Both the position numbers and the translations under genes were made by a program. 64,000 nucleotides of DNA from Angelakisella massiliensis (GTDB lineage: Bacteria > Bacillota > Clostridia > Oscillospirales > Ruminococcaceae), in contig NZ_LT629945.1 of the NCBI RefSeq assembly GCF_900104675.1, positions 868,046-932,045 of the forward strand. Direction: 5' to 3'. This document shows, piece after piece, positions 29,991 through 38,768 of this stretch. Under the pieces are notes generated by a model. It was not told the DNA's origin. It made no database searches and saw only the letters and a program-made list of their open reading frames with translations. Every line of letters starts with the position of its first letter. The stretch's first letter is position 1.

Positions 29991-30262
29991 GGGGGCGGCG
30001 TTTACCCGCCGCCCCCTTTGGCCGCCTTGTGCGGCCATTTTTCCACCCAAGCAGCGAGTGGATTGTCCGGCTTTACCCGAACAACCGGCGAGCGGGCGAT
30101 ACCACTTCTGCCAAAACAGAAGCAGAAGCCATTCCTCCATCCGTTCCCCTTAACACTGAAAGATACCAGCCAAAACAGCGGCAGGCACTTTCTCGGACTA
30201 ACCCACTCGCTATTGCCACAACAATGGGATTCCAAAGGGACGAGTCCCTTTGGGCGCATCCC
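29991..30262 (+). repeat. repeat family B, copy B1 with 5' hairpin module
   Basis: The 5' module (29991-30046) holds GGGGGCGGCG/CGCCGCCCCC and GGCCGCC/GCGGCC hairpins. The core (30047-30262) starts AGCGAGTGG and later has CCCACTCGCT, which can close a long-range stem. Inside lies the TTGTCCGG/CCGAACAA hairpin. A separate CCAAAGGGAC/GTCCCTTTGG hairpin ends the copy. The same order recurs at five other places. Confidence 0.85.
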
Positions 30263-30316
30263 CTACAGTACAAACTTATGGTCAGCGTTTACCTGAAAAG
30301 AAGAACCGACTGCTGC

Positions 30317-30533
30317 CCAAGCAGCGAGTGGATTGTCTGGCTTTACCCAGACAACCGGCGAGCGGGCGATACCACCTCTGCCAAAACAGAAGCAGAAGCC
30401 ATCCCTCCACCCGTTCCCCCTAAGACCGAAAGGTACCAACCAAAACTGCGGCAGACTGTTTGCCGGACTAACCCACTCGCTGCGGCCACAACAATGGGTT
30501 TCCAAAGGGACGAGTCCCTTTGGGCGCATCCCC
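30317..30533 (+). repeat. repeat family B, copy B2
   Basis: Direct copy of B1, offset by 270 bp. The inner hairpin reads TTGTCTGG/CCAGACAA, a paired change relative to the TCCGG/CCGGA versions. The closing AGCGAGTGG/CCACTCGCT stem and final CCAAAGGGAC hairpin are kept. Confidence 0.85.
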
Positions 30534-30630
30534 CGTGACACCAGCTTCCGCCCGGCAGACATCCGGGACAGAGAGCAAATTCCCCAAAAGGAGCGAGTCC
30601 CTTTGGGCGCAACTTTTCCCAAACAATTGA

Positions 30631-30663
30631 AGGGCCCTGCAAAAAGCAGAGCCCTCTTTTTTT
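30631..30663 (+). terminator. strong plus-strand terminator after B repeats
   Basis: AGGGCCCTGC/GCAGAGCCCT stem with an AAAAA loop, followed by CTTTTTTT. No plus-strand protein gene lies upstream except bioY, which has its own terminator 800 bp earlier. Confidence 0.8.
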
Positions 30664-30671
30664 ATTTCAGA

Positions 30672-31235
30672 TTATATACTTTTCGTAAACAATTTGTGAT
30701 TTTTATACATATAGTTTATTCCAGACAGTACCGTAGCTACTACCACCAGCACCATTCCCACCTGATAAATCAGGGTGAGGGGACCACCGATCATCATTTC
30801 CAGAGAAGCCAGCCACCGCAGCAGCAGGGTATAGACGATCCAGAACATTTGCAGCACTGTTTTGACCTTGCCCCAAATATCGGCGGCGATGACCACTCCT
30901 TTCTCCACGGCGATCAGCCGCAGGGAGGTGACCATAAATTCCCGGGCCAGGATGATAACGATGACCACGGCGGGAACATCCTGCACCTCCACAAAGGAAA
31001 CCAAAGCGGACATCACCAGCAGCTTATCCGCCAGAGGGTCCATCAGCTTGCCGAAGTCGGTCACCAGATTCCGCCGCCGGGCAATCTGCCCATCCAGGGT
31101 GTCGGTAATAGCGGCCAGAGCAAAGGTGAGCAGCGCCAGCAGCTCATTGCCGGGGACGATATCCCACAGCAGAAAAAACAGAAACAGCGGAATCATGATA
31201 ATCCGCATCATCGTCAGTTTGTTGGGCAGATTCAT
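30672..31235 (-). CDS. pgsA: CDP-diacylglycerol-glycerol-3-phosphate 3-phosphatidyltransferase
   Basis: Makes phosphatidylglycerophosphate from CDP-diacylglycerol and glycerol 3-phosphate in the membrane. The 187-residue length is standard. The CDP-alcohol phosphotransferase signature D-x2-DG-x2-AR-x8-G-x3-D-x3-D is complete between residues 45 and 68 (DTLDGQIARR, then DFGKLMDPLADK). Several hydrophobic helices surround it. The start lies 14 bp after the stop of rimO, so the two form an operon. Confidence 0.94.
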   Translation of the reverse strand: MNLPNKLTMMRIIMIPLFLFFLLWDIVPGNELLALLTFALAAITDTLDGQIARRRNLVTDFGKLMDPLADKLLVMSALVSFVEVQDVPAVVIVIILAREFMVTSLRLIAVEKGVVIAADIWGKVKTVLQMFWIVYTLLLRWLASLEMMIGGPLTLIYQVGMVLVVVATVLSGINYMYKNHKLFTKSI

Positions 31236-31249
31236 TGCCGTCTCTCCTT

Positions 31250-32572
31250 TCAGCGGGCCACACCCACCAGATCATACTCCCGGCTGCCGGTGATCTCCAC
31301 CGGTACCAGCTGTCCGGCAGACAGCTTTTCCTTGGATGTGAAATAAACCCGTGTATCAATGTCGGGGGCGTCCATATAGCTGCGGCCATAATAACGGCCT
31401 CCCTGGCGTCCCTCCACCAGCACATCCAGCACCTTACCCTTGCAGGAGCGGGCAAACTCAAAGGCAATATCCATCTGCAGCTCCATTATCCGGTCGGCCC
31501 GGTCGGCCCGAACCTTGGGATCGATCTGATCCTCCCGCTCACCGGCGGGGGTATCCTCCTCCTGGGAATAGGCGAAGCATCCCAGCCGCTCAAACCGGGC
31601 CTCAGTCACCAGCTGGCACAGCTCCTCAAAGTCCTCCTGAGTCTCTCCGGGGAATCCGGCGATCATGGTGGTGCGGATCACCACACCGGGGATCCGCTCC
31701 CGCAGCTTTTTCACCAGGGCGAGGATGGTGTGGCGGTCCCCCACACGGTTCATCTCCCGCAGGACCTTGCCGCTGCCGTGCTGTACCGGGATATCAATGT
31801 ACTTGACCACCTTGGGCTCTTTGGCGATGGCGTCAATGAGCTCATCGGTGATCCGCTCAGGATAGGCATAGAGGATACGGACCCAGTCCACCCCTTCCAC
31901 CTGGCACACCTGATGAATCAGCTCCGGCAGCATATATTTGCCGTACCGGTCCAGACCGTAGCGGCTGGTATCCTGAGCCACCAGGTTCATCTCCCGCACA
32001 CCCCGAGCCGCCAGACGGCGCACCTCGGTCATGATGTCCTCCATGGACCGGCTGCGGAAGCCACCCCGGATCAGGGGAATGGCACAATAGCTGCACCGGT
32101 TGTCGCAGCCCTCCGCCACCTTGATGTAGGCGAAATAGGGGGGATTGGCCAGAATCCGCTCTCCTTCCAGCCCCAGGTCCTCCTTGGGTCCAAACTCCAC
32201 CACCCGCTGTCCTTCCAGGGCTTCCCGGATGGCCTGTACGATATGGCTGTTTTTGCCGATGCCCAGCACCACATCCGTCTCGGGGATCTCCTGCGCCAGC
32301 TCCTGCTGATACCGTTCCGCCAGACATCCGGTGACCACCACCGCCCGGAGGCGGCCTTCCTCCTTCTTGCGGCAGTACTCCAGAATGGTATCGATGGATT
32401 CCCGCTTGGCATCCTCAATAAAGCCGCAGGTATTGATAATGACCACGTCACAATGCTCCGGGTCCCCCACTACCTGCCAGCCGCCTTCCACGATCATAGC
32501 CATCATCAGCTCGGCGTCCACCTGGTTTTTGGAGCATCCCAGAGAAATCATTCCCACTTTGATTGGATTCAT
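31250..32572 (-). CDS. rimO: ribosomal protein S12 methylthiotransferase
   Basis: Radical SAM enzyme that adds a methylthio group to an aspartate of ribosomal protein S12. A 440-residue protein with the UPF0004 domain first (GCSKNQVDAE, NTCGF and TGCLAERY give three cluster cysteines), then the radical SAM core with C-x3-C-x2-C in CDNRCSYC near residue 157 followed by PLIRGGFRSR, and a C-terminal TRAM domain. The GCSKN and IRGGFRSR motifs distinguish RimO from MiaB and MtaB. It is cotranscribed with pgsA. Confidence 0.94.
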   Translation of the reverse strand: MNPIKVGMISLGCSKNQVDAELMMAMIVEGGWQVVGDPEHCDVVIINTCGFIEDAKRESIDTILEYCRKKEEGRLRAVVVTGCLAERYQQELAQEIPETDVVLGIGKNSHIVQAIREALEGQRVVEFGPKEDLGLEGERILANPPYFAYIKVAEGCDNRCSYCAIPLIRGGFRSRSMEDIMTEVRRLAARGVREMNLVAQDTSRYGLDRYGKYMLPELIHQVCQVEGVDWVRILYAYPERITDELIDAIAKEPKVVKYIDIPVQHGSGKVLREMNRVGDRHTILALVKKLRERIPGVVIRTTMIAGFPGETQEDFEELCQLVTEARFERLGCFAYSQEEDTPAGEREDQIDPKVRADRADRIMELQMDIAFEFARSCKGKVLDVLVEGRQGGRYYGRSYMDAPDIDTRVYFTSKEKLSAGQLVPVEITGSREYDLVGVAR

Positions 32573-32881
32573 CAGTTCTCGTTCCTTTCCCCCTGTCTTT
32601 ATGGGAACAGGGTGTTGTTTCTATTCTTTGGTCTCAGGGCTTTTCCCGGGAAATAAAACCGGTCCCACCCTGTCAATCCTCTTATCAAACATCACAGCTT
32701 GCCACTATCTGAAAAATAAAACATCCCTCTGCGCGGAATCCTTATTATGGACCCGGCGCCCGGAAGGAGAAAGCAAATCCCTTCCCCCATCCATGAAAAA
32801 AGCATTTCCCAAACGCCCCGGACATGGGGATTTTCCACCGTTTTTTCCTTTGGCTGTGAAAAACAGGAGAACAGCTCCCCA
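32573..32881. other. intergenic gap upstream of rimO
   Basis: About 310 bases. A TTGACA on the minus strand near 32675 lacks a convincing -10. No gene, repeat copy or clear terminator was recognised. Confidence 0.4.
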
Positions 32882-33700
32882 TCATTCCAGCAGAAGCGCC
32901 TTGCAGATACCCATCTGCTCCCGGAGCCAATAGGTAGGCAGCAGACCCCAGGGGGTTTTGGATGGAAGGCCGGTGGGCTCCAGCCCCACGCGCCGGGCGT
33001 AAAGCTGCCCACGCAGCTGATGAAAACCATCGCTGACGATCACCACCTGAGGACCCAGCCCAGCCTGTTTAAGCAGGGGAGCTGTCAGCTCCAGATTCTC
33101 CCGGGTGTTGGAGGACTGGTTTTCCACCAAAATCCGGTCCGGGGAGATCCCATGCTCCTCCAGCCAGCGGGCGGAAACCTCCCCCTCGCTGCAGGTTTCC
33201 CGGTCCCCTTTGCCGCCGGTGACCACCACCATGGCCTCAGGCTGCTGTTCCAGGTAAGACAACGCCTTTTCCAGCCGGTACCGAAGCATCCGGGAAGGCT
33301 GGTCCCCTATGGTCAGGCATCCCAACACCACCGCTGTGGCCTGCTGTCCCTGAACAGGGGGATGAAACCATCCCGCCTGAATCATCACAATGGAAAACAG
33401 TCCCTCCACCGTCAGCCCCACCCCCAAAGCCAGAGATAACAGCCGGTGAAGTATGGGAGCGGCTTTGCTCTCCTTCAGCCAGCGCCTTAAAGCAGGCAGG
33501 CGGGAGGCCCGGTCAGGAGACAAAAACAGCACCTTCATCCACAGCGCCAGAGCAAAAAGAAGCATCACTGCCACGCCGGGATGAAAAATGCCATAAAATA
33601 CAGGGGGAATCAGGCCAAAAAACGCAGCCAGTATCCCTGCCCCTTCCCAAAGGCGGAGGAGCCGGGGCGCGGCGGACTTCTGCTTTACGTTTCCTCCCAT
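32882..33700 (-). CDS. YdcF/SanA-like DUF218 membrane protein
   Basis: A 272-residue protein with two or three N-terminal membrane segments (about residues 20-60 and 90-110) and a C-terminal DUF218 domain. The domain is recognised by AVVLGCLTIGDQPSRMLRYRLEKAL, VVTGGKGD, SEGEVSARWLEEHGI and SSNTRENL (given in short blocks). Members are linked to cell-envelope maintenance and vancomycin sensitivity in enterobacteria; the enzymatic role is not settled. The start overlaps the recX stop by 16 bp, so the two are coupled. Confidence 0.82.
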   Translation of the reverse strand: MGGNVKQKSAAPRLLRLWEGAGILAAFFGLIPPVFYGIFHPGVAVMLLFALALWMKVLFLSPDRASRLPALRRWLKESKAAPILHRLLSLALGVGLTVEGLFSIVMIQAGWFHPPVQGQQATAVVLGCLTIGDQPSRMLRYRLEKALSYLEQQPEAMVVVTGGKGDRETCSEGEVSARWLEEHGISPDRILVENQSSNTRENLELTAPLLKQAGLGPQVVIVSDGFHQLRGQLYARRVGLEPTGLPSKTPWGLLPTYWLREQMGICKALLLE

Positions 33701-34308
33701 TCTTCCTCCTCCAGCCGCTCCAAAGCCTGTCGGATCACCCCCAGGGAAAAACCCTGGCGCTGGAGGGCGGCAATGGTCTTGCGCACCCCGTCGCTGTCTA
33801 AAAGGCGGGAGCGGTACTTCTTCTTCACCAGACGCAGGGCCGCTTCCAGATCGCTGTCCCCGTCAAACTGCTCCAAAGCCTCCTCCACCGCCCCGGGGGG
33901 AAGCTTCCGCTTCTTCAGCTCCAGCCGCACCCGGCTCAGGGACCAGCCTTTGAGGTTCACCAGATCCCGGGCCAGACGGGCGGCATAGTCTCCATCATCA
34001 ATGAGATCCAGCTCCTCCATCCGCTCCACTACACGGCGGGCAATCTCTCTGTCCCAGTGGCGGCACAGCTTTTCTTCCAGCATCCCGGCACTGTGGGGAG
34101 CGTAGGACAGCAGGGTGAGGGCTTTGTCCTTGGCGCTGTAGAACTCATCGTCCAGGCGCAGCTGCTCCAGCTCCTGGACGGTCATCTCCAGCCCAGCCTT
34201 CACCTTGGAGGTCTTGTAGATGTCCGGATGGATGCTGAACAAAAATTCCCCATCCACAAACAGGGAATACCGTCCCCGTTTGGTCTTTTCGATCCCTGTA
34301 ATGGTCAT
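33685..34308 (-). CDS. recX: RecX family regulatory protein
   Basis: A 207-residue RecX homologue, a cytoplasmic modulator of RecA filaments. Three-helix repeats of the family are seen: ALTLLSYAPHSAGMLEEKLCR, then VVERMEELDLIDDGDYAARLARDLV with GWSLSRVRLELKKRKLP, and a final QRQGFSLGVIRQALERL (given in blocks). The ATG at 34308 follows ACAGGAGG; a longer frame to 34347 has no ribosome site. recA is not in the window. The downstream ydcF-like gene overlaps it. Confidence 0.88.
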   Translation of the reverse strand: MTITGIEKTKRGRYSLFVDGEFLFSIHPDIYKTSKVKAGLEMTVQELEQLRLDDEFYSAKDKALTLLSYAPHSAGMLEEKLCRHWDREIARRVVERMEELDLIDDGDYAARLARDLVNLKGWSLSRVRLELKKRKLPPGAVEEALEQFDGDSDLEAALRLVKKKYRSRLLDSDGVRKTIAALQRQGFSLGVIRQALERLEEEEWEET

Positions 34309-34335
34309 ACCTGAGCCTCCTGTCCGTATTTTTTT

Positions 34336-34364
34336 ATCATACCACAAAACCGGACCGGTGAAAA
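34336..34364 (-). promoter_or_regulatory. promoter of recX-ydcF pair
   Basis: On the minus strand TTTTCA (34364-34359), 17-bp spacer, TATGAT (34341-34336) with an extended TGG before the -10. Confidence 0.5.
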
Positions 34365-34727
34365 GGCGGAGGGGGAATTTTACAGGGGTCCAAAGAGGGA
34401 AGGAAAATGTTTTTTACCCTTAAACAGGTCCCTCCTTTGCCCCGCTCAAAAGGCTTGAAGGAAAAAATTTCCTGTCTGGGGCTCCATTCCCGTGGGGACT
34501 TGTCTCAGGATGCTATGTAGATGGGCTTTATCATTTTGAGGAAAAACGGCAAGCTTTCAGGGACAAAATAAGGGGAGACAAAAACCATCCGCTGCCGGCA
34601 TCTGTGCCTGATGGTTCTGCCATGGTCCCTTCTGCCGGAGGAGAAAAACCGAAGCATCCCTGCTGGTCCTGCCATCTGCTGAGGAGCGTATTCAGCCTGT
34701 GAAAATATATGGCTTCTTCATATGTTC

Positions 34728-34998
34728 AGCGCCCCTTTGCCAAATAAGGAAAGGAGCGCTCAGACTGTAGAAAAACCTGTTTTAAGGAACAAATGAAATT
34801 CAAAATCATAAAAATCAGGACATGAGCCTGATTTTTATACCACGACCCGCGCCCACTGGGGCGCGAAACCGGGGGTATCGCCGCTGGTTTCGTCAGGAAC
34901 CAAGCGGCGTATCCAGGGGGTATTGGATACCCCCTGGAAGCGTGTCGAACTTTTTCGACACGCTCAGCGCCCCTTTCCTCATTTGGGAAAGGAGCGCT
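34728..34998 (+). repeat. repeat family A, locus A2: single unit between matching hairpins
   Basis: Left hairpin 34728-34760 and right hairpin 34966-34998 share the arms AGCGC-CCTTT/AAAGG-GCGCT and are about 29/33 identical when one is reverse-complemented. Between them lie the family tail (AGACTGTAGAAAAA... and ATTCAAAATCATAAAAATC) and one 150-bp unit. Relative to A3, the GCGTGTCGAA/TTCGACACGC and GGGGGTAT/ATACCCCC stems carry paired substitutions. The rest of 34365-34727 holds nothing recognisable. Confidence 0.88.
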
Positions 34999-35036
34999 GA
35001 GCCGTTCGTGGGTCTGTCAGATGTTTTTGTCCCGGG

Positions 35037-35246
35037 TCATCTGCCCCGGTCCGCCACGGCGTCCTCCCGGAACAGCATGGAGATACACCATACACCCGCC
35101 AGCGCCACCAGCGTATAGATGACCCGGCTGAGCATAGCTCCCTGGCCGCCAAAGAGCCAGGCCACGGTGTCAAACTGGAACAGGCCGATGCCGCCCCAGT
35201 TGAGTGCGCCAATGATTACCAGGATCAAAGCGAGTTTGTCCAGCAC
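35037..35246 (-). CDS. DUF378 small membrane protein
   Basis: A protein of about 69 residues with two hydrophobic helices and the DUF378 pattern LALILVIIGALNWGGIGLFQFD followed by VAWLFGG (given in blocks). Function is unknown. A GTG at 35246 has AAAGGGAG eight bases upstream and is preferred; a GTG at 35255 would overlap that ribosome site. It stands alone between repeat A2 and tyrA. Confidence 0.82.
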   Translation of the reverse strand: MLDKLALILVIIGALNWGGIGLFQFDTVAWLFGGQGAMLSRVIYTLVALAGVWCISMLFREDAVADRGR

Positions 35247-35670
35247 TTTCTTCACTCCCTTTCTGTGTCCGCTGGGGACAGGGCTCGGAAAAACAACAAA
35301 AAAGCGGTTTTTCCCACCGTTCTTTCACGTCCGGGAAATAAACGGGACGGGACAGGACGGCTCATTTATTGTATGCGGTGAAGAATTGAGTATACTCGCC
35401 TGCGGCTGGCAAAGGATTCCGGCAAATTTTGAAATTTTTGCGGGAATCTGCTCTATGCTTTCTTTTCTGGATTTATAAGGCCGTCAGAAGTCTTCACAAA
35501 GTTTTTTCCAACAGCGTACCATTTGCGGATATTCCCATTATTTCAGCAGACGGGACGCTGCCCATCAGCCCTTTTTCGGCAGAACCGAAAAACAGAAGGG
35601 AACTTGTGGTGTGACAACACAAAAGCCATACCGTTTTTGGTGCTGAGAAAAGTACCAAAGAAAAGGTTTC
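35247..35670. other. intergenic gap between tyrA and DUF378 gene
   Basis: About 420 bases. A TTTTCGG/CCGAAAA hairpin lies near 35574-35591, and a TACAAT on the minus strand near 35370 might be a -10. No gene is supported. Confidence 0.4.
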
Positions 35671-36516
35671 TCACACCCCGTCGATTTCTATCTTGCGGCG
35701 GTTGCCCTCGTCCAGCAGCCGGTACACTTCCTCCCGGTCCCCCCGGTCTATGGCCTGCCGCAGCTGCCCCAGATGGAGGGTCAGCTGGTCCATCTCCTCC
35801 AGCAGCGCCTGACGGTTCCACAAAAACAGCTCCGTCCACATGGCCGGGTCCAGCCGGGCCACCCGGGTCAGATCCCGGTAGCTGCCGGCGCTGTAGCCGT
35901 GATGATCCGGGGCGGAGGGGCTTTTGATATAGCAGTTGGAAACAGCGTGGACCAGCTGGGAAGTAAAGGCGATCATCCGGTCGTGATGCTCCGCCGTGGT
36001 CACCTCAATGCGCCCAAAGCCCAGGGCGGTGAAAAACTCAGAGGCTTCTTCCATGGCCTGAGGCGTGGAGGCGGCGGTGGGGACCAGGATCATGCTGGCT
36101 CCCCGGTACAGATTGGTGAGGGCGGCGTCATAGCCGGAGCGTTCCCGTCCCGCCATAGGGTGACCGCCGATATAGACCAGACTATGGGCCAGGCACAGCT
36201 TTTCCAGCGTGGGACAGACCGCCTCCTTGACGCCGCACAGGTCAATGACCACACAGCCGGGCCGCAGACGGGAAGCGTGGGCGGCGGCAAAATCCATCGC
36301 CTGCCCGGGGAACAGCGCCAGCAGCAGCAGATCCGCCTGCCGGAGCCCTTCCCAGTCATTGGCTGCCTGGATGGTGGATTCCTCCAGGGCGCGGTCACAG
36401 ACCTCCTGACGCAGCTCATATCCCAGCACCCGTGTTTGAGGAAGGTACTCCCGTACTGCTTTGACCATAGAGCCTCCGATCAGGCCCAGACCAGCCACGG
36501 CAATGGTTTGATACAT
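35671..36516 (-). CDS. tyrA: prephenate dehydrogenase
   Basis: NAD(P)+-dependent oxidative decarboxylation of prephenate to 4-hydroxyphenylpyruvate in tyrosine synthesis. The 281-residue protein starts MYQTIAVAGLGLIGGSMVKA with a Rossmann GLGLIGGS at residues 8-15. HPMAGRERSGYDAA (near residue 120) and the following NCYIKSPSAPDHHGYSAGSYRDLTRVA (in blocks) are family substrate-site regions. AAAGAGGGAT precedes the ATG at 36516; the open frame continues upstream without a ribosome site. No other aromatic-pathway gene adjoins it. Confidence 0.9.
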   Translation of the reverse strand: MYQTIAVAGLGLIGGSMVKAVREYLPQTRVLGYELRQEVCDRALEESTIQAANDWEGLRQADLLLLALFPGQAMDFAAAHASRLRPGCVVIDLCGVKEAVCPTLEKLCLAHSLVYIGGHPMAGRERSGYDAALTNLYRGASMILVPTAASTPQAMEEASEFFTALGFGRIEVTTAEHHDRMIAFTSQLVHAVSNCYIKSPSAPDHHGYSAGSYRDLTRVARLDPAMWTELFLWNRQALLEEMDQLTLHLGQLRQAIDRGDREEVYRLLDEGNRRKIEIDGV

Positions 36517-36925
36517 AAAGATCCCTCTTTTCCCGCCCCTTTGGAGGAGGCGTTTTTCGTTTCCAAAACCCCTCTTCTGATAAATTCCCCCCTGTAAGCA
36601 GGCAGCGGAAAAGGGTTCGGATGTAATGGTAATACTATAATCTTTCCGGGGACGGTTTGCAATGACCGGAAAGAAAAGACTTCCCTGAATTTTTTGCCGG
36701 AGAACCATTCCTGACCGCTGCGGGAAAAGATGAACCTGGCCTTCCCTTGTCCGGTTTCTGGCCTGTTTGAGACCGTCTGGTAGTTGTTTTTTTGTTTCTC
36801 TCAGAGAGAGGTTTTGTCCGCGGCAGAATGATTTTCCTGTCAAAAGCGTCCTTTTGATGTAAAGCTTTTATTTGTATTTTCCGGAAAATTGTTCCATTTC
36901 CAAAGCACTTGGGAGCAAAGCAAAA

Positions 36926-36956
36926 GGGCAGGCCCATGGAAATCCACAGCCTGCCC
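36926..36956 (-). terminator. terminator of phoB-phoR transcript
   Basis: GGGCAGGC and GCCTGCCC form an 8-bp GC stem; on the minus strand it is followed by TTTTGCTTTG. It lies about 105 bases after the phoR stop. The remainder of 36517-37061 shows no supported gene. Confidence 0.7.
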
Positions 36957-37061
36957 TGGAAAATAGATTTTAAAAAACGTGGGACACACGGTTTTCGCTT
37001 TTGCCACCGGGCGCTGCCATTTTCACAGGCCCGCGGCAATCATTCCTTGAAAGAGACAGCC

Positions 37062-38768
37062 TCACAAGTGGTCTGCTGCGTTTTCCTCCTCCTGCCGGGG
37101 AGGACCCTGGACAGGAAGAGTGACCGTCATGGCAGTACCCACGCCGGGATGGCTCTGCACCTGAATGGAACCATTATGCCGCTCCACAATATGCTTGGCG
37201 ATGGACAACCCCAAACCGGTGCCCCCGGTCTGCTTGGAACGGCTTTTGTCCACCCGGTAAAACCGCTCAAAAATCCTTCCCTGGTGCTCAGCGGAAATGC
37301 CGATGCCGGTATCCCGCACCTGAAGGATGGCGTTTTGTCCCTCCTGCCAGGCCCTGATGGTCACCGAGCCCCCCTGCTTATTGTACTTGATGGCATTCTC
37401 ACAAAGATTGAAGCACAGCTCCGACAGCATGGAGGGACAGGCGGTAAGAAACACCTCCGGACCGTCCTCCAGGCAGAGGCTCACCTGGCGCTTTTCCGCC
37501 ACCGGCTCCAGGGAGCTGATGGTATCCCGGGCGATGCTCTGAAGCGAACAGCGGCACAGGTCCATCTGTACCCCTTCATCCAGCCGGGACAGACGGATGA
37601 TGTCGTCAATGAGCGCGATGAGGCGGGAGCTTTCCCGGACAATGCGTCCGGCAAACATCCGGCAATCCTCCGGGGTTGACGCCATACCGCTTTCAATGAT
37701 TTCGGCAAAGCCGGAAATGGAGGTGAGGGGGGTTTTCAGCTCGTGGGAAACGTTGGCGGAAAAATCCCGGCGCATCCGCTCATTCTGTTCCTGCTGGGTG
37801 GAATCCATCAGCAGTACCACCGCTCCGCTGCAGGTGCCGGACTGGAGCACGGGGCTTGCGAAAATGCGGCAGCACTGGCCTTCCTCCAGAATCTGGCCGT
37901 CAGCGGAAGCCCCCGACAGAGCGGTGCAGACGCAGCGGTGCAGCTCATCGCTGCGGCTGATGTTCAGATAGCTGCGTCCCTGATAGTTGCCGGGAGGGGC
38001 ATGAAGAAGGGTCAGGGCGCTGGGATTAAAGGAAAGGACCTTTTGATCGGGGGCAATGGTGATCAGTCCCTCCCGCATATTTCCGGTAATGACTGAAACG
38101 GTGTCCCTCTCGTTTTGCAACCGCTGAATCTGACGGCGCAGCTGCTGCCGCTGACGGCGGATCTTGCTGACAAAGGGCGCCAACTCCTCATAATATTCCT
38201 GAGGCAGCTCTCCGTTGAGGCTGCTGCCCAGCTTTACAATGGGTGTGAGGATGGTTTTGGTCAGCCGGGCTGAAATCAGCACCGACGCCAGCAGCACCGC
38301 CACCAGAATCAGACAGAGGGAGGGAATAATGGGAGCCAGTATGGACAAGGCGCTGCCATAGCTGCGTGACATCCGCAGCACCATGCCGCTGTCCAGGCGC
38401 ATGGCATAGTAACAGGTCTCCTCATCCAGTGTATGGGAATACCGGATGCAGGAGCCCTCTCCGGTGCGCAGCGCCTGCTGTACCTCCGGACGGTCCAGAT
38501 GGTTTTCCATGGCGGAGGGATCGCTGCTGCTGTCCCAAATAACCGTGCCATCCTCTTCAAGGAGCGTGGCCCTGGCCCGTGGGGGCAAAATGCTGTCACT
38601 CAGCTTCCCCGCAGGCAGGGCAGCGGCCAGCAGCCGGCACTCATCCCGCAGATCCGCCTGGAGGATGGCGGTGTACTGTCCGGAAAAAAAGCAGATGGCA
38701 AGAAGCATGGCAGCCAGAACGGCAGCCATGGCGGTCAGACAGATGCTGCGATAGATGCGTTTTTTCAT
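37062..38768 (-). CDS. phoR: PhoR-like sensor histidine kinase
   Basis: A 568-residue membrane kinase. Two membrane segments (about residues 8-30 and 145-168) enclose an external sensor region. HAMP-like and PAS regions follow to about residue 325. The phosphoacceptor box is SHELKTPLTSISGFAEIIES with the H near residue 341. ATPase motifs are N-box CENAIKYNKQGG, G1 DTGIGI and G2 GGTGLGLSI. Its ATG overlaps the phoB stop by four bases. The phoU gene upstream supports a role in phosphate starvation sensing, though no pst genes are in the window. Confidence 0.9.
   Translation of the reverse strand: MKKRIYRSICLTAMAAVLAAMLLAICFFSGQYTAILQADLRDECRLLAAALPAGKLSDSILPPRARATLLEEDGTVIWDSSSDPSAMENHLDRPEVQQALRTGEGSCIRYSHTLDEETCYYAMRLDSGMVLRMSRSYGSALSILAPIIPSLCLILVAVLLASVLISARLTKTILTPIVKLGSSLNGELPQEYYEELAPFVSKIRRQRQQLRRQIQRLQNERDTVSVITGNMREGLITIAPDQKVLSFNPSALTLLHAPPGNYQGRSYLNISRSDELHRCVCTALSGASADGQILEEGQCCRIFASPVLQSGTCSGAVVLLMDSTQQEQNERMRRDFSANVSHELKTPLTSISGFAEIIESGMASTPEDCRMFAGRIVRESSRLIALIDDIIRLSRLDEGVQMDLCRCSLQSIARDTISSLEPVAEKRQVSLCLEDGPEVFLTACPSMLSELCFNLCENAIKYNKQGGSVTIRAWQEGQNAILQVRDTGIGISAEHQGRIFERFYRVDKSRSKQTGGTGLGLSIAKHIVERHNGSIQVQSHPGVGTAMTVTLPVQGPPRQEEENAADHL

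Noticed and set aside
36517-36843. 109-codon N-terminal extension of tyrA
   Set aside because: The Rossmann fold begins right after the ATG at 36516, which has a ribosome site; the upstream sequence looks non-coding.
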